64,000 bases of DNA, taken from positions 62,001 to 126,000 of the forward strand of contig JADNRY010000077.1 in the NCBI GenBank assembly GCA_015501585.1. Reading direction: 5' to 3'. This DNA is from Rhodocollybia butyracea. Lineage: Eukaryota; Basidiomycota; Agaricomycetes; Agaricales; Omphalotaceae. Position 1 is the stretch's first letter. Every line of letters starts with the position of its first letter. The position numbers were made by a program, and so were the translations under genes. This document shows, piece after piece, positions 1-9,932 of this stretch. Under the pieces are notes generated by a model, which had not been told where the DNA came from, did no database searches, and saw nothing but the letters and a program-made list of their open reading frames with translations.

Positions 1-1255
1 TGACAAGGTCAATTTTATGGCAATCTATGCCAAGGCACATGTTCGTGCATTCATGGAAACAAACATAAAAGCCGCGTTTTCGAAGACTGGTATTGTTCCC
101 TTCAATCCAGACGTTGTCTCGGAACAGGCAATGGCTCCAAGCCTCGAAACTTCGACATCAACAACGCGTATGATGCCCCTGGGTGTTGCAAGCCCTGTGC
201 GAGAAATTTCAGCTCTCATTGCTGCCCAGTTGCAAAAACGAAAGGCTGACTCACTGGATTCCCATACCCCACCCGGAACTCCACCTCACCGTCGTCCTTC
301 CCCATTCCTAACATGCTCGCCGTCAGCTTGCACCCCTGTGTCTCGTAATCAGCAATCTCTAGCTGTAGCAAACACAATTTCACGGCTCACATCTACTTCG
401 GCATCCTTCCTCGTTACAAGCTCACCCATTGCATCAACATCACAGCTCCCTCCGTTGGCAACGACCTTCATTTCTCCACAAGGTGATCGCAATGTGGAAC
501 TTCTTCGATGTAAGCCCATGACCCAACATGAAGCTGAGCTTCAAGAGGCACTATGAGCGAGCAATGCCATAATCAACCTCCAAAAAGGATGGTTGATGTC
601 AATGCAAGCACAGAATGTGCTGCAGGAGATGTACACAACTCGTGTTCGAGGGCAACTCGAGTATAAGGAAGGAAAGGATGCTGCTGGGAAGAAGAAATCG
701 AAGAGATTGAACGCGGATGGCCGACCGAAACTCTTGACTAGCGCTGAGTTCCGGAATGTTATTGAAGTGGCGACTCTGGAGAAGGCAGCAGAGGAAGAGG
801 CAGTAACGAGGAAAAAGGACGCCAGGGTAACCGCAAACCAATGTCTTGCAACGGCAGTGTCGATATGGGAGGCTGAAAAGCAACCTCGTGAGGACGAGAA
901 TGCAAAGCAGCTAAAAGCATGGGAGTCATCAGTTAAAGAATGGGAAAAGGAAAGAGACCTGGCACGCACTGAGAAACGAAAAGCAGTCTGGACAAAACCT
1001 ACAAAGCCCACCTATGTCTCTGGCTTACTGCTCAAGGCCCAACCAAAACCGAAACTTGGAGATTTCTTATCGGAAGAACGAGTTGCGCCCAATAGAGCCA
1101 ACGCTGCACAAGATGTTTCGATGGATGGAGATGTGACAGACAAGGATGGGAGCAAGAGCAAGAGCGAAGGCAAGCACGAGCGTCTCAGCGGCGCCAGAGA
1201 TGTAAACGGCAACAATCCAGATAGCGACGAGGAGAACAACGATGGGGATAGTTAA
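1..1255 (+). pseudogene. C-terminal part of a pogo-like (DDE_1/CENP-B type) transposase, one in-frame stop
   Basis: The reading frame from position 17 to the TAA at 1253-1255 is open except for one TGA at 554-556. The first part carries a segment (FSKTGIVPFNPDVV, about residues 21-34) that I recognise from the end of the DDE_1 domain in fungal pogo/Tigger-type transposases. It is followed by a Ser/Pro/Thr-rich linker and then a Lys/Glu-rich, probably helical tail (about positions 640-1000) and an acidic end. The catalytic DDE core would lie upstream, outside the window. The stop sits where a CGA codon would fit, so a C-to-T change at a CpG is a simple explanation. I infer a dead or dying element. 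A real mobile-element origin is likely; the exact family is less sure. Confidence 0.7.
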
Positions 1256-1524
1256 TTGAAACGCGCGATTAACGGGCTTATATAGTTCACTCCATTTAGC
1301 AATCACAGCTGATGTGACGACTGTATAAAGGAGTCAAAGTACACTGATAACGAATATTTTCACTGATAGCTTTAATCGGAGGTATTTCCCTCCTCTTTGA
1401 GTAAATATTATTAGCAAAGAGTGTATAAGGACTATGTTAAAAACTTTCTATTGATTCAGAATTGGAACCAAGGCCACATAGATTCATTCCGAGGCGAAAG
1501 TAAATTTCACTGTATAAAGGACGT

Positions 1525-2550
1525 GGGAATGACTGTAAGTAATCTGTGGCATGTGTAGATTATTGGGACTCATTCTTGATCCAGCCACTTCCAAAAAATC
1601 CTTTCATTTCTTGCCAGTCCCCAGTTCTACAGTCGTTGGGTTAAGCCTCCTGTTGTTGGATCTCCTGTCCTCAAGGAGATTCAAAGGCAGCCTAAGTGGA
1701 CTCCATTCTTTGACAGTGTCCTTGGTGCCATGGATGGAACCCACATAAATTGCTGTCCTTCAGTTGCAGATCTTCAACTTGCAAGGAACTGCAAAGGAGG
1801 GGTGACACAAAATTGTCTTGCTGTTGTCTCAATGGACATGCAGTTCCTGTTCTTTGTCAGTGGGTGGGATGGCTGTGCTGCAGATTCCAACATGTACAGT
1901 AAAGCCAGGATGAAAGACTTTCCAATTCCTGATGGCCGACACTATCTTTCTGATGCCGGGTTTGGTATCTGCGACTCGCTTCTTGTACCATACCGGAATG
2001 TCCACTACCATTCGGCAGAGTGGGGACGGTCCAATCAGCGGTATGCCTACCAATTCTAGACTTTATATCTCAACTGATCATTAATTACAGCCCAGCCAAT
2101 GCAAAAGAGCTGTACAATCTACGTCATGCATCAGCATGCAATATTGTTGAGTGCACCTTTGGAGTTATGAAGAAATGTTGGGTAATTCTTACTAGGCCTC
2201 CTCACTTCAGTATGTCTATTCAAGCCTGTATTCCTCCTGCACTTGCTGCCCTCCACAACTTTATTTTGGAGCATGATGCTTCAGACTTCAAGAAATATTT
2301 GTATAACGAGAAGGGAGAAATTGATTGCCATGATGAGCAACCTGGAATTAGAAGAGAAGAGGAGATTGACTTTGGCCGGCTGGCGGCAAGAGAACGCATC
2401 ACAAATGCTGAGAAACGTCGTGCGGAATCGTTCCGAGATCAGATTGCACAGAGCATGTGGGAGGACTATCAGCATGTACTTGCAGAAAGAGGCAGAGAGG
2501 ATTCAGACATGGAAGTTGATGAGCAGGTGCCAACGGCCGAACTTAATTAA
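1525..2550 (+). pseudogene. PIF/Harbinger-type transposase nuclease (DDE_Tnp_4), 5' part degraded
   Basis: Two exons join cleanly. The first is open from about 1585 to 2040, the intron is 2041-2090 (GTATGC...TTACAG, 50 nt), and the second exon is 2091-2550. The joined protein has the hallmarks of HARBI1-like nucleases: MDGTH (1730) with the first catalytic Asp, DAGF (about 1951) with the second, and a NIVECTFG motif (about 2140) with the Glu. After them comes the usual ALHNF helix and an Arg/Glu-rich tail. Upstream, a short GMTVSNL stretch (about 1530) matches the family's helix-turn-helix region, but stops at 1557 and 1577 separate it from the core. The 5' end is therefore broken or spliced in a way I cannot see. 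The element's Myb partner lies on the opposite strand just downstream, as is typical of Harbinger elements. Confidence 0.8.
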
Positions 2551-2592
2551 AGTTATGATTAAACAGTGGATATTATATAATGAAAATGACCA

Positions 2593-3705
2593 TTAAAAGG
2601 GAACAACATCCTCCAGCAAGCTCTGAGCAATATCATCTCTAATCCAATCCTCTGCATTGCGATATGAGTCTGCTGCAACAGTACTCCTTGAGAAGAGAAG
2701 ATGAAGAGATACTTTCTCACATTGCGTGAGCTTATCATCATCCTTGAGCATCAATGATGCATATTTACGACACTCTGGTGATGGTTCAACACAAGGTCCC
2801 AGAAAATCCTTCAACACATCTCCAACATGATGAGTGGATGCCGACAAATCAAAAAGCGCATCAGAAGCAGTACGATGCGCCTTTTTATTACTAGGCATCT
2901 CCAAGTCATCATCGGAAGCTCATTTTCCAATGGCTCATTTGGCTGGGGTCTTTGCTGTGCTCTAAAAATAATTGTAAGATGAAGTTCAATCTCAAGAGCT
3001 AAGGTGATGTTACCAGCTGAGCATGTTCTTTATCATTAGAAGGAACCTGGGACATCTCAGGCTGAGACACCTGGGAGTCTCCCATGACATCAGAATCACC
3101 TTGAGGGGAGGCTGGACCCTCAATAGGCTGCGGAACCTGGAGGTCTTCATCCTCAAAATCAAAGGACTGAGATGGCTGAATGGAGGACTGAGATGCTGCA
3201 GTGGTGAACTGAGAGCTGGCTATATTGATAACGTGCAATCCTCTCGCAATCTTTGGTACCGTCTCTGACATCTTTTTATAATGTGGCCATCCCTTGTTGG
3301 CAAAGGGAGTGAAGATCGGATGAGCAGCAACAAAAGTCACCCAAGTGTCTGCATTGCTGGGATTGACTGAAAAACCAAGTTCGTCATCATAGTTCCAGCC
3401 AGAAGCTCCAACGTATGTATGGCTCTTGACAGCTGCAATGGCTTCACAGAGCTTCTTCAGCTAATCAATGATCAATCAGTTATATTAATCTATTGATAAG
3501 AATGCCTGTTTCGTACCTTTTTCCACTTCATTGTGCAAGAGCCTGCAGTCTTGGGACCACCCTTAGTAGGCGGAGACTTTGCTAACTCTACAGCAGCACC
3601 ATTGGCGATAGATTTTACCAGATTTCCCCCATCTCCCAGCTCTGCACGGTGATCCCAGACATAATTGACAAGTTTGGCTTCATTGGCCTCAGTCCAGGAC
3701 GTCCC
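2593..3705 (-). pseudogene. Harbinger companion Myb/SANT-like DNA-binding protein, disrupted
   Basis: On the minus strand exon 3705-3517 and exon 3460 downward join in frame over a 56-nt intron (3461-3516). They give a Myb/SANT-like domain beginning SWTEANEAKLVNYVWDH, with the GDGGN and KGGPKTA...KWKKLK motifs common in fungal Harbinger partner proteins. In such elements this protein binds the transposon ends and helps the nuclease. A linker rich in Gln, Ser and Pro follows to about 3002. The conserved C-terminal part is open again at 2904-2593, but between the two blocks (about 2905-2950) the frame meets stops, so the gene is probably inactive. No start codon is visible: codon 3708-3706 upstream is TAG, so a 5' exon is missing or the N-terminus was lost. 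Confidence 0.72.
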
Positions 3706-3781
3706 CTATAAATAAATAATTAGTTAATTATGAATTGTAGAACAATTAGGAGAGGCCACTGGTAAAGTCATTCGCACTTAC

Positions 3782-3899
3782 CAGGTCCGAATTCAGATCC
3801 AAAAGAGGTGCATGAGTCGCCCGGGACTACACTTTGAGCGGCCGTGGTAACAGCAAGGACGGAGAACAGAAGAGAGATGAGAGGATGTTTGAATTGCAT
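3782..3899 (-). pseudogene. Signal-peptide exon of a secreted-protein gene, cut off next to the Harbinger relic
   Basis: ATG at 3899 opens a 39-codon stretch that reads as a classic secretory signal: MQFKHPLISLLFSVLAVTTA with probable cleavage after an Ala. A short mature start containing one Cys and ending in GSEFGPG follows. It ends at a perfect donor (CCTG|GTAAGT, intron from 3782). Without splicing it would stop after three more codons. A TATATAAAG box lies about 115 nt upstream of the ATG. Downstream on the same strand there is no second exon of a secreted protein, only the Harbinger Myb gene. I infer that the rest of the gene was displaced or lost when the transposon landed. The family is not recognised. 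Confidence 0.6.
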
Positions 3900-4012
3900 A
3901 TTTTAATGATTCTGCACAAGCGTCGACGATGTTGAAGGTAAAAAGGCCTGATAAGACGGTAAACAGGTTGGTATGAGTGCTTCGATGGTACTAACCTCAC
4001 TGCTTATGCTGG

Positions 4013-4021
4013 CTTTATATA
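4013..4021 (-). promoter_or_regulatory. TATA box of the interrupted secreted-protein gene
   Basis: The minus strand reads TATATAAAG here, about 115 nt before the ATG at 3899. Its presence suggests the signal-peptide exon belonged to a real, once-expressed gene. Confidence 0.45.
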
Positions 4022-5625
4022 AGTTTCTTTCATACAGTCACAAAAACTCCAAACTGTTACATCGGTGTGATGGATCACCTTTGTACCATTTACCTATCTT
4101 CTCGTAGGCTGAACAGTGAACGGGTTCCTCGAATATGAGGCTTTACGAGGCTCAAACGAAGGTAAGGCTCCGTTCTCCGATATTTCAAATATGAAATCCG
4201 ATTTGAATTAGGTGGCGAGTCGCGACGAACGGACTTCTGATCAGTCTCGACTCGAGAGTGTGGTCAAATGGAAGAAGAACCACCGGGAATAGCGGGAAAC
4301 GCTCTGGAATGACGATAGGTGAAGGGGATTCGGGGTCATCGGGGGGGGATTAACAATAGCATTACTCCCATGTAAGTTGTAGCGAATGCACTGCTTGCGG
4401 TCTACCTTCCCTTTGGGTCGAGCTCGCCACTTGTGAAGCAATACACACCAAATTATTGGTAAGATTTCCGTGGTGAGCGCTTGAGCCGTGAGTGACGCTT
4501 GCATGAGCCAGTCACAGCGTGGAGCATCGCTTCAACAGCGCTGGTGTATTGATAATAATCTTCGGGTCCAAGTTGAGGAGTTGATGCTCAACTATTTTAC
4601 CAATCAACTTGCGACTGTAACGGGAACTTGCTGAAAACTTGAAGAAGCAAAGAAGCTTGAGGCTGCCCGGATTGTAGATGGCGAGCTTCTTCTCAGGTCA
4701 AATACTTGAGGTCGTATGGTCACGGTATGAGCAGTCACTGTATCAGCATATACTCCGTACTCTGAGAGCAGAAACCGTGGCGCCTCGGCAATGACGCGAT
4801 GATGGGGAATGGGTGCCATGCTCTCCTACTATGTACACCTTTGTGATTGCTATTTGCAAGAGATAGTCTTGCGTGGCTCTCGGGGTGAACGTAACCTTCA
4901 GACTTACTATTTTAGGCGTTTGTAGCTGATTTCCACGTTCTTTTACGAGAGAGACACCCCTTCCTCTGGGATTGTACTTTACCAATCGACTTGTCCCTCG
5001 AATTACAACCAGACCAAGCAGTACCGATGGGAGCGGGTGGCCGACCTACTCGTAACTTGAAAGTAATTCAGCGTTGAAACAATGGGTAAAGTGAATGAGC
5101 AGCTCTGGGAAATCCAGGAATTATAGCAAGTTATCTGAGGGAGAGAAGAAGAAGCCGGCATGACAACTCCATCCCACAGAGATGAAGTGGGTGATACATT
5201 CCCCGCTGGTGGCGAACAAGTCACGGTGCAATCTACGGTATACCACAGATTAAATGTTAATGCCAGCAGTAGGGAAGGAGCGATCCCCGACCAACCCCCG
5301 AATGCCTCGTACTAAACTCAAGAATTTCTTAGCCATAACACAGTAACCGCTTTCTCCAATTTGGTCTTTGCGATGCATAACCAAGATAGCGAAAATAAAT
5401 GACTCCATCTTCAGATTGAAAGTTTTCTATAACCAACTACGCCATCGAACCATTCCTGATAAGACCTACAGGGAAGTTTCGAAGATATCCGAGTACAACT
5501 CGATAACGAATATTTGGAAACTATAGTTATTAGCGGCCACTCGTTTGTTACCGATACATGATAAAGCTACACCTTCGAAGATATCCTACAATCCACTAGC
5601 CGTTTCTCACAAAGCGCCTACAAAC
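4022..5625. other. Intergenic, no gene recognised
   Basis: Only short open frames without recognisable domains on either strand. No tRNA-like box B, no long repeat and no further transposase motif was seen. Confidence 0.5.
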
Positions 5626-6263
5626 CTAGTCATCTTCAGCCAACCTAGCCCTTTTCGTTGGTCTTCGTCCCAAGCTAGGGGCAACATCATCATCGCTGAT
5701 AGTACCAGCACTTCTACGAGTGCTAGCTCTCTTCCTGCGCTGATACTCTTTATCTCTCGTCAGTTTGTTCTGTTGAGCGGTAGTCAAACCATCGTTACGA
5801 GTGGCAGGGGGCACGATAACAGTAGTCAACCCAGGAGTCGACTGCTTAGAGTACTCGTCGTCTCCATTCTCCTCGGCCATGAGATCTAGAGACTACTGAA
5901 AGCAATTAACTTCATTTCAAGCAGATTGACAGTTGGCGCACTCTAGGATAAGTGAGACTACTGTTTGAGAATATACGATCATGTTCAGCAGCCTCTGCGC
6001 GTCTTCTGCCAACTGTTTGGTTTTTGAGATAGTTTTCAAAACCTTGGATGAGATTTCCACCAGAATGGGCAGTAGTTTCCGAGAGATATGAGCCTTCTAA
6101 AGTGAATATCTGTGCTTCGACTTGTGCCTACAACAGTGAGCCAAGCCTCTATTCCATTTTACAAAATACATACCAACTTCTTGTCTATCGCTCTTTTCTT
6201 TGGTATCGCTGCCAAAAGTTCCTTCTTTATCGCTTCATATCGAGTTTTGGCGTCTTCGGTCAT
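5626..6263 (-). CDS. EAF6: Eaf6-like subunit of the NuA4 histone acetyltransferase complex
   Basis: Three exons on the minus strand: 6263-6174, 6127-5942 and 5892-5626, giving about 180 residues. All junctions are in phase 0. The N-terminal half is an Eaf6 domain: a coiled coil (RYEAIKKELLAAIPKKRAID, then AQVEAQIFTLEGSYL) followed by GGNLIQGFENYL and an RIFSNSSLTY...SLDLM segment that is typical of fungal Eaf6. Eaf6 is a small scaffold subunit of NuA4, and of related acetyltransferases, in the nucleus. The C-terminal third is rich in Lys/Arg and acidic residues and could hold nuclear localisation signals. The second intron uses a GTGCGC donor and a TAG acceptor. The gene shares its upstream region with RPT5, only 71 bp between the two start codons. 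Confidence 0.85.
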
Positions 6264-6334
6264 GAAGTTTAGGGTTAGGGCTTAGAGGACGCGTCACGAG
6301 AATTAGCGCCCAAATATTGCTTGTTCGTTACACT
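6264..6334. promoter_or_regulatory. Short bidirectional promoter between EAF6 and RPT5
   Basis: The two ATGs (6263 minus, 6335 plus) are 71 bp apart, so both genes must share control elements. A TAGGGTTAGGG stretch (6271-6281) and a GACGCGTCAC block (6290-6299) are visible; no TATA box is. Their function is not known from sequence alone. Confidence 0.6.
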
Positions 6335-7930
6335 ATGTCTTCCGCGCAACCTCCGTCTGACCCCCCTGCGAATCCGGAGAAACAGCCAGAGGTATCTCCA
6401 CCAACGTCGTCCAGTGAACAGAGTCAAGATGCAGCAATGGACACTACGCCAGACCAGCCCCCAGAAGACACTTTTGATGATCTCCAGAGGACATTCTGTC
6501 GTTGAACACAGACGATATCCTCACAAGAATACGTCTTTTAGACAACGATATCAAGGTTTGTCCTGTCAACTAACCTACCGAGCTTTCTTTACCATGTGTC
6601 TTATGATAGGTTATGCGCTCAGAAACAATGCGATTGCAACATGAACAGAATGTAATGAAGGAAAAGATTCGTGATAATGGCGAGAAAATAAAGCAGAACA
6701 AGGTTTTACCGTATCTCGTTGGTAATGTGGTCGAGGTATGAAATCAACCTGTTCCATAAATTTATGTTTAAATGGCTGTTTAGATTCTAGACGTTGACCC
6801 AGAGGGTGAAGAGGACGGCGCAAATCAAGATCTTGACTCAATGCGTAAAGGAAAATGCGCTGTTATCAAAACTTCTACCCGACAAACTGTCTTCCTTCCC
6901 ATGATCGGTCTCGTCCCACCAGAAAAGCTTAAGCCTGGCGATTTGGTCGGTGTCAACAAAGATTCTTACCTCGTCCTCGATACTCTACCCGCCGAATTTG
7001 ACTCTCGGGTAAAAGCGATGGAAGTCGACGAACGTCCTACAGAGACATACACCGATATTGGTGGTTTGGAGAAGCAGATAGAGGAGCTGGTCGAAGCCAT
7101 CGTATTACCCATGCAGGAGGCGGATAAGTTCAAAACTCTGGGTATCAAACCTCCGAAAGGTTGTCTTATGTACGGTCCACCGGGTACTGGAAAGACTCTT
7201 CTGGCTCGAGCTTGTGCTGCACAAACCAAGGCGTGTTATCTGAAGTTGGCCGGCCCGTCGCTCGTACAAATGTTCATCGGTGATGGTGCAAAACTCGTCA
7301 GAGATGCATTTGCTCTTGCCAAAGAGAAAGCTCCTGCAATCATCTTCATTGACGAGCTGGATGCTATCGGTACCAAACGTTTCGATTCTGACAAGAGTGG
7401 TGATCGTGAGGTACAGCGAACTATGTTGGAGCTGCTCAACCAGTTGGACGGTTTCAGCAGCGATGACCGAATCAAGGTATATAAACTTTTCTTGCCTTCT
7501 TCTTTCATATAATAGCTGACGCGTTTTCTTGTAGGTCATAGCAGCTACTAACCGAATCGATATCCTGGATCCCGCCTTACTTCGTTCAGGACGTCTTGAC
7601 CGAAAGATCGAGTTCCCTCTGCCGAACGAATCAGCCCGTGCACGTATTCTAGAGATTCACTCACGGAAAATGACACTGTCGTCGGACGTTAACTTTGAAG
7701 AGCTAGCAAGGAGTACAGATGAATTTAATGCGGCACAGCTGAAGGCGACCTGTGTCGAAGCCGGTATGATGGCATTGAGAGAGGGTGCTTCCAAGCTTAA
7801 TCATGAGCATTTCATTACTGGTATCGCTGAGGGTGAGTTGTTTTGCTTCTTCTATGGAAACATGTGGGGTTAATCATACACGTTTCCAGTGCAAAGTAAG
7901 AAGAAGAATGATCTCATGTACTTCGCATAG
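6335..7930 (+). CDS. RPT5: 26S proteasome regulatory ATPase subunit Rpt5 (6A), with a 1-nt frame break
   Basis: Five exons: 6335-6555, 6610-6735, 6784-7476, 7535-7832 and 7890-7930; about 459 residues once one missing base is allowed for. Rpt5 is one of the six AAA ATPases of the 19S base that unfold substrates and open the 20S gate. Visible are an N-terminal coiled coil, an OB-type segment ([14 protein letters not shown]), Walker A GPPGTG(K)T at about residue 247, Walker [12 protein letters not shown] at about 305 and the second-region-of-homology AATNR...[10 protein letters not shown]. Exon 1 is 221 nt, one short of a codon multiple. The frame breaks at CTCCAGAGG (6482-6490), where one more C restores continuity with the family. 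Given how essential this gene is, a sequence error is more likely than a null gene. The C-terminus ends in Tyr-Phe-Ala, a variant of the gate-opening HbYX tail. Confidence 0.93.
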
Positions 7931-8536
7931 TTTTCGCCCCTCGTATCGCGATCGTTGTATTTTTCGCTCCTCAGTTCCTGTAATGCCAATCTTGGTTTTC
8001 CAAGTGAATAACTTGATCAGTTCATTCGGAGTACGAGTCAGGGGGACTAATTATAATGCTCCATTCATGCAGTACAGTCCAGATGGTTCAACACAGGGCT
8101 ACAAGCGGTTGTTCCTTGTCGAACACAAGGCTACGAAGTTCCGTGTTGTTTCTGACGGTTAACTATGCCCCTACCTCTATCGGATTGGGCTTGACCAGGT
8201 TTTGTGCTTACGGGCAATCTAGTCCGTTGTGTCTGTTATACTCGAAGCCCATCGTTTGTTTGAGGTTCGAATTCACGTGTTTTTCCTTCTTTTCTTCCTT
8301 CTGCCACGGGTGGGTCCGTGACGACCAGAGAATACCTGTCTAACCATCCGATGGGAGAATTCTCCCATTGAGATAATCAGTTAATCTTATGCACGGATAG
8401 CCATATGTTCGGGGGTCGAGTATAAGAAAAGAGGGAATTTTTTTACATTGGAGATTTTATAGGACCTTTCCCCCACCCCCTCCTACCCTCCCATCACAAT
8501 TTCCTTCTCCTCCCTTTCTCAAGCTCTGTCCTAAAA
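7931..8536. other. RPT5 3' region and promoter of the next gene
   Basis: No coding exon was recognised. A TATAAG (8421-8426) is followed by a strongly pyrimidine-rich tract (about 8465-8525), a pattern common just upstream of well-expressed fungal genes, leading to the ATG at 8537. Confidence 0.5.
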
Positions 8537-9188
8537 ATGTTCTTCCCTTCCACCGCGTTTCTTTTTTTTCCCTTTGTTGGGATTCGCGTTGGCAGCTCCT
8601 TCACTACTCCTCCGCCAGGACACAACGGGCACCATTTCCTCGCCCCCTAATGGGGCATTAATAAATCCCGGTGCCTGGTTCGATTTCTTATACAACTCCC
8701 GAGCAGACTATGGCATCACCAGCTTGAATTACACAGTCTTCCTCGTCACCTCGGCCCCAGTATCTCTTGTACCCTCTGCCGAATTTGCCACTGGGCACTT
8801 CTTTGGTCGATTCGCGGAACCTAACTATCCGGGTGAGTACAGTGTTCAGAGTCTACTGTTCTTTTCCAGGTCCCGTCTAATAAGCTACGATACTAAATTC
8901 TCGATCTGTTATCGTTAGGCAACCCGAACCCTTCCAACACTCCCCCAGCTCAGCTTGTGATGCCAGACTTTGCACAAAGCCCTGGAGGATTTGGTGTTGG
9001 AAAGGGGATCAGTAATGCAACGTTCTACTTGGTTGTGTTGGAGGAGTACGTTGACGGGACGGTGAGTCCTGTTTATCCCCCAAATCTGGTTGATAACTGA
9101 CGGCGGAGATTATCTGTAGGCTACCGTTGGGGCCCAAATGAGCCTTACCGCTAACGAGATCATATATAACGGTACTATCAGTTCTTAG
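8537..9188 (+). CDS. Small secreted protein of unknown function, frame break in a T8 run
   Basis: Three exons: 8537-8832, 8919-9061 and 9120-9188, about 168 residues. The N-terminus reads as a signal peptide (MFFPSTAFLFFP, then GFALAAPS), but the frame of the ATG and that of the mature protein differ by one base across the T8 run at 8562-8569. One fewer T gives a continuous signal peptide. The mature part is rich in Gly, Asn and Pro, has NYT and NAT/NGT sequons for N-glycosylation and lacks cysteines in its visible length. I do not recognise the family. It looks like a conserved extracellular protein of the small-secreted-protein kind. A TATA-like box and a CT-rich tract precede it. Confidence 0.7.
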
Positions 9189-9932
9189 AGCCGTGATTTA
9201 TCGGCTTTACGGACACCATCCTTCATGTTACCTTGCTGAGATTCGGTTATTCCGCTTGCTTGAATCCGGGACATATTTTTACGACTGACGTCGGACATTT
9301 CACTTACGCATACCAAAAGACATAGATATTTATCGTTTGCTACTCGTCGGACTATGACTCCTGTTTGTCATTCTCAGCAGCTCCGAGTCATGGATCATTT
9401 CTCATTGATATGCTTTTTAATGATTTTCAGTGATCCATCTTAGTGCTTACACTGACCATCCTCACACACATTGCGACTGTGTCTATTGTTAGAATCTCTT
9501 TTGTACTTGACCATTCCTGCCGCTGGCGCTCCAGCGCGATTATCAGCTACATTTCGAAGGGATGGCATTCATTTTCGTAGATGCAAGTCAGAGTATTTCG
9601 AAATTTTACAGCGTTAAAGAGGATCCTTTGGACTGGTCCGACTTGAGACCGCATCAACAAATCTCCCATGTGTATATCATCTCGTTCTGTCTTCTTCTTT
9701 CTGCCTGCATATACCTTTTCTTTACTCTTGCGCGATGATGTACGGAGCCTCAACGTAAAATAATGAAACTAAGAACCGGTAAAGCGTGGCTCCTGCAGCT
9801 AAAATCTAGGTTCATCTCATCGTCACTACGTGATACACTTAACATGTACCCACGACTATGGTGGCTCTGGCTCTATTTCTGATATAAAGGTCAGTTTTCT
9901 CGAGTTTGTTCCAACACTCCATACTTACAACA
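9189..9932. other. Intergenic, with TATA box of the reductase gene
   Basis: No gene was recognised. A GATATAAAGG box at 9881-9890 lies about 45 nt upstream of the reductase ATG at 9933 and is a reasonable core promoter for it. Confidence 0.5.

Larger units (their letters stand above)
1525..3780. mobile_element. Decayed PIF/Harbinger element (two convergent genes)
   Basis: The nuclease gene (plus strand) and the Myb/SANT gene (minus strand) meet tail to tail at 2550/2593, the standard gene arrangement of PIF/Harbinger transposons. Ends were not proven. A weak inverted similarity links the plus strand at 1524 (GTGGGAATGACTGTA) with the minus strand at 3777 (GTGCGAATGACTTTA), 13 of 15 bases. 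The left one overlaps sequence that looks coding, so I treat it as only a candidate terminal repeat. No convincing 3-bp target duplication was found. Confidence 0.6.

Noticed and set aside
4241..5224. Several 70-90-codon minus-strand frames
   Set aside because: No domain, no splice continuity with one another and no promoter; expected by chance.
6390..6487. Possible extra intron in RPT5 exon 1 explaining the frame break
   Set aside because: Candidate donors give the wrong phase or remove sequence that looks like the normal Rpt5 N-terminus; a one-base gap is simpler.
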